In this document: one piece after another, positions 36,313 through 38,909 of the stretch | How positions within the stretch are numbered: position 1 is the stretch's first letter | Layout: each line of letters starts with the position of its first letter | Source: Bacteroidales bacterium | GTDB lineage: Bacteria > Bacteroidota > Bacteroidia > Bacteroidales > Bacteroidaceae | Reading direction: 5' to 3' | Assembly: GCA_015654535.1 (NCBI GenBank) | Contig: JAATGU010000028.1 | Span: 1-38,909 of the forward strand | DNA length: 38,909 nt | Notes under the pieces: model-generated | The model's database searches: none | What the model was told of the DNA's origin: nothing | Seen by the model: only the letters and a program-made list of their open reading frames with translations | Program-made: the position numbers and the translations under genes

Positions 36313-36359
36313 AAAAAAAGAGCATTATGACAATAAAAAGCTATAATGCTCTTTTTTTT
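36313..36359 (+). terminator. Rho-independent terminator after htpG
   Basis: A 16-bp stem (36313-36328 with 36343-36358; core AGAGCATTAT and ATAATGCTCT) with a 14-base loop and a run of eight T. Confidence 0.92.
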
Positions 36360-36404
36360 ATTTATAAAAGCCTTTCAAGGAAAGGATATGTGCAAACTTT
36401 TCTA

Positions 36405-36412
36405 TATATTTG
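36405..36412 (+). promoter_or_regulatory. Putative -7 box for the patatin-like gene
   Basis: TATATTTG fits TAnnTTTG, 46 bases before the ATG at 36458. It excludes the TTG at 36410 as start codon. No clear -33 element. Confidence 0.5.
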
Positions 36413-36457
36413 AACGTTTGTAGTGAAATCAATCATTCAGAGCATTTATCTTATCTT

Positions 36458-38758
36458 ATGAAAAAGTTTTTTTTAATTTTAGTTTTAATAATATTAATCA
36501 TTCCGTATTCTACGGCACAGAAAGTAGGGCTTGTTCTCAGTGGTGGTGGTGCAAAAGGAATGACTCATATAGGAATTATTCGAGCGTTAGAAGAAAACAA
36601 CATTCCAATAGATTATATTGCAGGTACTTCAATAGGAGCTATTATCGGATCCTTATATGCAATGGGATATTCTCCCGATGAAATGGAAGATTTGCTTAGT
36701 TCTGAAGAATTCAAGCGATGGTATACAGGACAAGTGGAGGAAAATTACATGTACTATTTTAAAAAGAATCCTCCTACGCCCGAGTTTTTTAATATTAGAA
36801 TGTCTTTTAAAGATGCAAAGAACATTAAATCACAGTTTTTACCCTCAAGTATGGTAAATCCTATTCAAATGAATCTCGTCTTTCTCGATTTGTTTGCCAG
36901 GGCAACCGCTTCCTGCAGAGGTGATTTTAACAATCTCTTTGTTCCTTTTCGTTGTGTAGCTTCCGATGTCTATAATAAAAAACAGTTAGTAATGAGAAAA
37001 GGAGATTTAGGCGATGCTATCCGTGCATCCATGAGTTTTCCTTTTGTTTTTAAACCTATTGAGATTGATAGTGTACTTGCTTATGATGGCGGTATCTACA
37101 ATAATTTTCCTACAGATGTGATGCGTGACGACTTTCATCCTGATATTATCATTGGTAGTGTGGTTGCATCCAATCCTTCCAAACCCAATGAAAAAGATCT
37201 TATCAGTCAAATAGAAAATATGGTTATGCAAAAGACTGATTATTCTCTTCCGGATTCAGTGGGTATTGTTATGAACTTCAAGTATGACGATGTAGGACTT
37301 ATGGATTTTGACCGTATGAAAGAACTGCACGATATTGGTTATAATCGGACAATGAGTCTGATGGATTCCATAAAAAGCCGTATTCATCGGCGAGTAAATG
37401 CCGATAATATTCGTTTACGCAGACTAGTTTTTAAAAGTAATCTACCCGAATTACACTTTAAAAATATCAATATTGAAGGAGCCAATTCTCAACAGCGGAA
37501 ATATATCGATAAAGAATTTCATGAATCAGCCGATCAAGTATTTACCTATGAAGCTGTAAAACGAGGCTATTTCCGCTTATTATCAGATAATGTTATTTCA
37601 GAAATCATTCCACATTCCGTATATAACCAAACTGATAATACATATGATTTGAATATGAAAGTAAAAATGGAAGATAACGTCTCTATAAAAGCTGGAGGAA
37701 ATATATCTTCAAGTAATTCAAATCAAGTTTATTTTGGCATTTCATACAAAGACTTAAACTATTATTCCAAAGAATTTCTCTTTGATGGCCAATTGGGAAA
37801 AGTATATAATAATCTTCAATTTACAGCTAAAGTAGATTTTTCAACTAGTATTCCTACTTCATATAGATTCATCGCCTCTATATCTACATTTGACTATTTT
37901 AAAAATGATAAACTATTTTCTCCTAATGATATCCCCGCATTTAATAAAAAGGATGAACGCTTCCTAAAAGTAAAAGCAGCTCTACCTTTTTTATCAAAGA
38001 AAAAAGCTGAATTTGGAATTGGTTTTGCAGATATTACAGATCAATACTTCCAAACAAATATTATTAACTTTGATGAGTCTAAACACGATAAAAGTACTTA
38101 TTCCCTTTTTGGTGGGTCAATTGGATTTGGTGGTAGCACATTGAATGCGAAGCAATTTTCAACTGAAGGCAGCAAGGATTTATTAATTGCACAAGTATTT
38201 TCTGGAAATGAAAAATATTATCCAGGTACACAAAGTACTACTGACGTTAGTGATTATAGCAAAAAAAATTCCTGGATGCAAATTTCATATATGAATGAGA
38301 ATTATTATAAACTAACTCCTTCATTTATTCTTGGCTCATATATAGAAGCACTTTATTCATCGAAGAATTTCTCTGAGAATTATACGGCTACACTTCTCCA
38401 AGCTGGAGAATTTGCACCTACAACTCATAGTAAAATCTCCTATAATGAAGCTTTTAGAGCAAACCAATACATAGCCTTAGGTATAAAGCCCATATATAAA
38501 ATTAATACAGTCTTTCATGTGAGAGGAGAAATTTATGGCTTTTTACCGATCTATCCCATTGAAAAAAATTCTATTAATAAAGCTGTATATGGAAAAGCTT
38601 TTTCTGGCTTTCAGCACATCGAAGAATTATCTGTTGTTTGCAGTTTACCGTTTGGTGCCATCAGTGCATATGTAAATCATTATAGCTCACCTTCAAAGAA
38701 CTGGAACTTAGGTTTGAGCCTTGGGTGGTTTATATTTAATTCCCGTTTCATCGAATAA
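36458..38758 (+). CDS. Patatin-like phospholipase with POTRA and outer-membrane beta-barrel (type Vd-like)
   Basis: A 766-residue protein from ATG 36458, the start that exposes a signal peptide ([20 protein letters not shown]). Residues about 23-230 are a patatin domain: oxyanion loop SGGGAKG (28-34), nucleophile elbow GTSIG with Ser58, and catalytic Asp210 in [15 protein letters not shown]-like segment follows (about 325-400, [20 protein letters not shown]), then a long beta-strand-rich region to a C-terminal phenylalanine-containing strand typical of outer-membrane barrels. The order matches PlpD/FplA-type (type Vd) proteins, in which the barrel carries the lipase to the surface. Whether the lipase stays attached is unknown. 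It is flanked by a terminator and a tRNA. Confidence 0.9.
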   Translation: MKKFFLILVLIILIIPYSTAQKVGLVLSGGGAKGMTHIGIIRALEENNIPIDYIAGTSIGAIIGSLYAMGYSPDEMEDLLSSEEFKRWYTGQVEENYMYYFKKNPPTPEFFNIRMSFKDAKNIKSQFLPSSMVNPIQMNLVFLDLFARATASCRGDFNNLFVPFRCVASDVYNKKQLVMRKGDLGDAIRASMSFPFVFKPIEIDSVLAYDGGIYNNFPTDVMRDDFHPDIIIGSVVASNPSKPNEKDLISQIENMVMQKTDYSLPDSVGIVMNFKYDDVGLMDFDRMKELHDIGYNRTMSLMDSIKSRIHRRVNADNIRLRRLVFKSNLPELHFKNINIEGANSQQRKYIDKEFHESADQVFTYEAVKRGYFRLLSDNVISEIIPHSVYNQTDNTYDLNMKVKMEDNVSIKAGGNISSSNSNQVYFGISYKDLNYYSKEFLFDGQLGKVYNNLQFTAKVDFSTSIPTSYRFIASISTFDYFKNDKLFSPNDIPAFNKKDERFLKVKAALPFLSKKKAEFGIGFADITDQYFQTNIINFDESKHDKSTYSLFGGSIGFGGSTLNAKQFSTEGSKDLLIAQVFSGNEKYYPGTQSTTDVSDYSKKNSWMQISYMNENYYKLTPSFILGSYIEALYSSKNFSENYTATLLQAGEFAPTTHSKISYNEAFRANQYIALGIKPIYKINTVFHVRGEIYGFLPIYPIEKNSINKAVYGKAFSGFQHIEELSVVCSLPFGAISAYVNHYSSPSKNWNLGLSLGWFIFNSRFIE

Positions 38759-38784
38759 ATTTTATAAAAAAGTACTTTAATTGC

Positions 38785-38814
38785 TTGCTTTTTCAGAAAA
38801 AGGAAGTATCTTTG
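38785..38814 (+). promoter_or_regulatory. Putative tRNA-Arg promoter
   Basis: TTG (38785-38787), 19-bp spacer, and TATCTTTG (38807-38814): a full match, 16 bases before the tRNA. Confidence 0.75.
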
Positions 38815-38830
38815 CACCCGTTAAACAAAT

Positions 38831-38904
38831 GGCCCCGTGGCTCAACTGAATAGAGCATTTGACTACGGATCAGAAGGTTACAGGTTTGAATCCTGTCGGG
38901 GTCA
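38831..38904 (+). tRNA. tRNA-Arg (anticodon ACG)
   Basis: A complete cloverleaf: acceptor GGCCCCG with CGGGGTC (one G-T pair), D-stem GCTC/GAGC, anticodon stem TTTGA/TCAGA with loop CTACGGA giving anticodon ACG, and T-arm ACAGG-TTTGAAT-CCTGT. The discriminator is A and CCA is not encoded. The ACG anticodon is normally edited to ICG to read CGU, CGC and CGA. Confidence 0.95.
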
Positions 38905-38909
38905 CGAAG

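Overview
The window looks like chromosomal DNA of a low-GC member of the Bacteroidales, most likely Bacteroides or a close relative. The evidence is the BatI aerotolerance cluster, promoters with the Bacteroides -7 box TAnnTTTG, weak Shine-Dalgarno sequences, a rpmB-rpmG-DUF4295-ftsY-rimO cluster, Bacteroidota-style TamB, and typical Bacteroidota domain combinations. I see no phage, insertion sequence, CRISPR or integrated element. Almost everything is core genome.

Layout. 1-3516 (minus) is a large 3'-truncated TamB-like envelope protein. 3523-4168 is a long divergent intergenic region with a periodic GTAC array. 4169-5029 is methionine aminopeptidase. 5143-9054 is a four-gene lipid/glycan module: a polyprenyl-phosphate GT2, a duplicated LAB_N membrane protein, an ArnT-like transferase and a UDP-glucuronate 4-epimerase-like enzyme. 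9086-11354 holds tsaD and cinA. 11476-14501 holds rpmB, rpmG, a DUF4295 gene, ftsY and rimO. 14581-16091 holds an HU protein and an HU-acidic linker-TM-LysM fusion. 16398-25582 is the Bat operon: moxR, a frameshifted DUF58 gene, a BatD-like membrane protein, batA, batB, batC, batD, batE and a PAP2 phosphatase. Next come a small DNA-binding protein and a DUF2007-Usp-Usp protein. On the minus strand are a TPR lipoprotein-like/exported protein and gyrA. On the plus strand follow clpC, htpG, a patatin/beta-barrel outer-membrane protein and tRNA-Arg(ACG).

The most unusual signal is not a gene. Each of the three intergenic gaps longer than 300 bp (before map, before moxR, between gyrA and clpC) carries an array of TGTAC(A) cores spaced exactly 22 bp apart: 3, 4 and 2 perfect plus 2 degenerate units. 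In the second array the last three units form a 54-bp perfect palindrome. This looks like a phased binding array for an unidentified dyad-symmetric protein.

Other points: a gene that could tether the nucleoid to peptidoglycan (HU-TM-LysM); a gene set that could add a uronic acid to lipid A or another envelope acceptor; a one-base deletion that breaks the DUF58 gene exactly in its DxSxS metal-binding motif; and a tamB reading frame that appears to begin at ATC instead of ATG.
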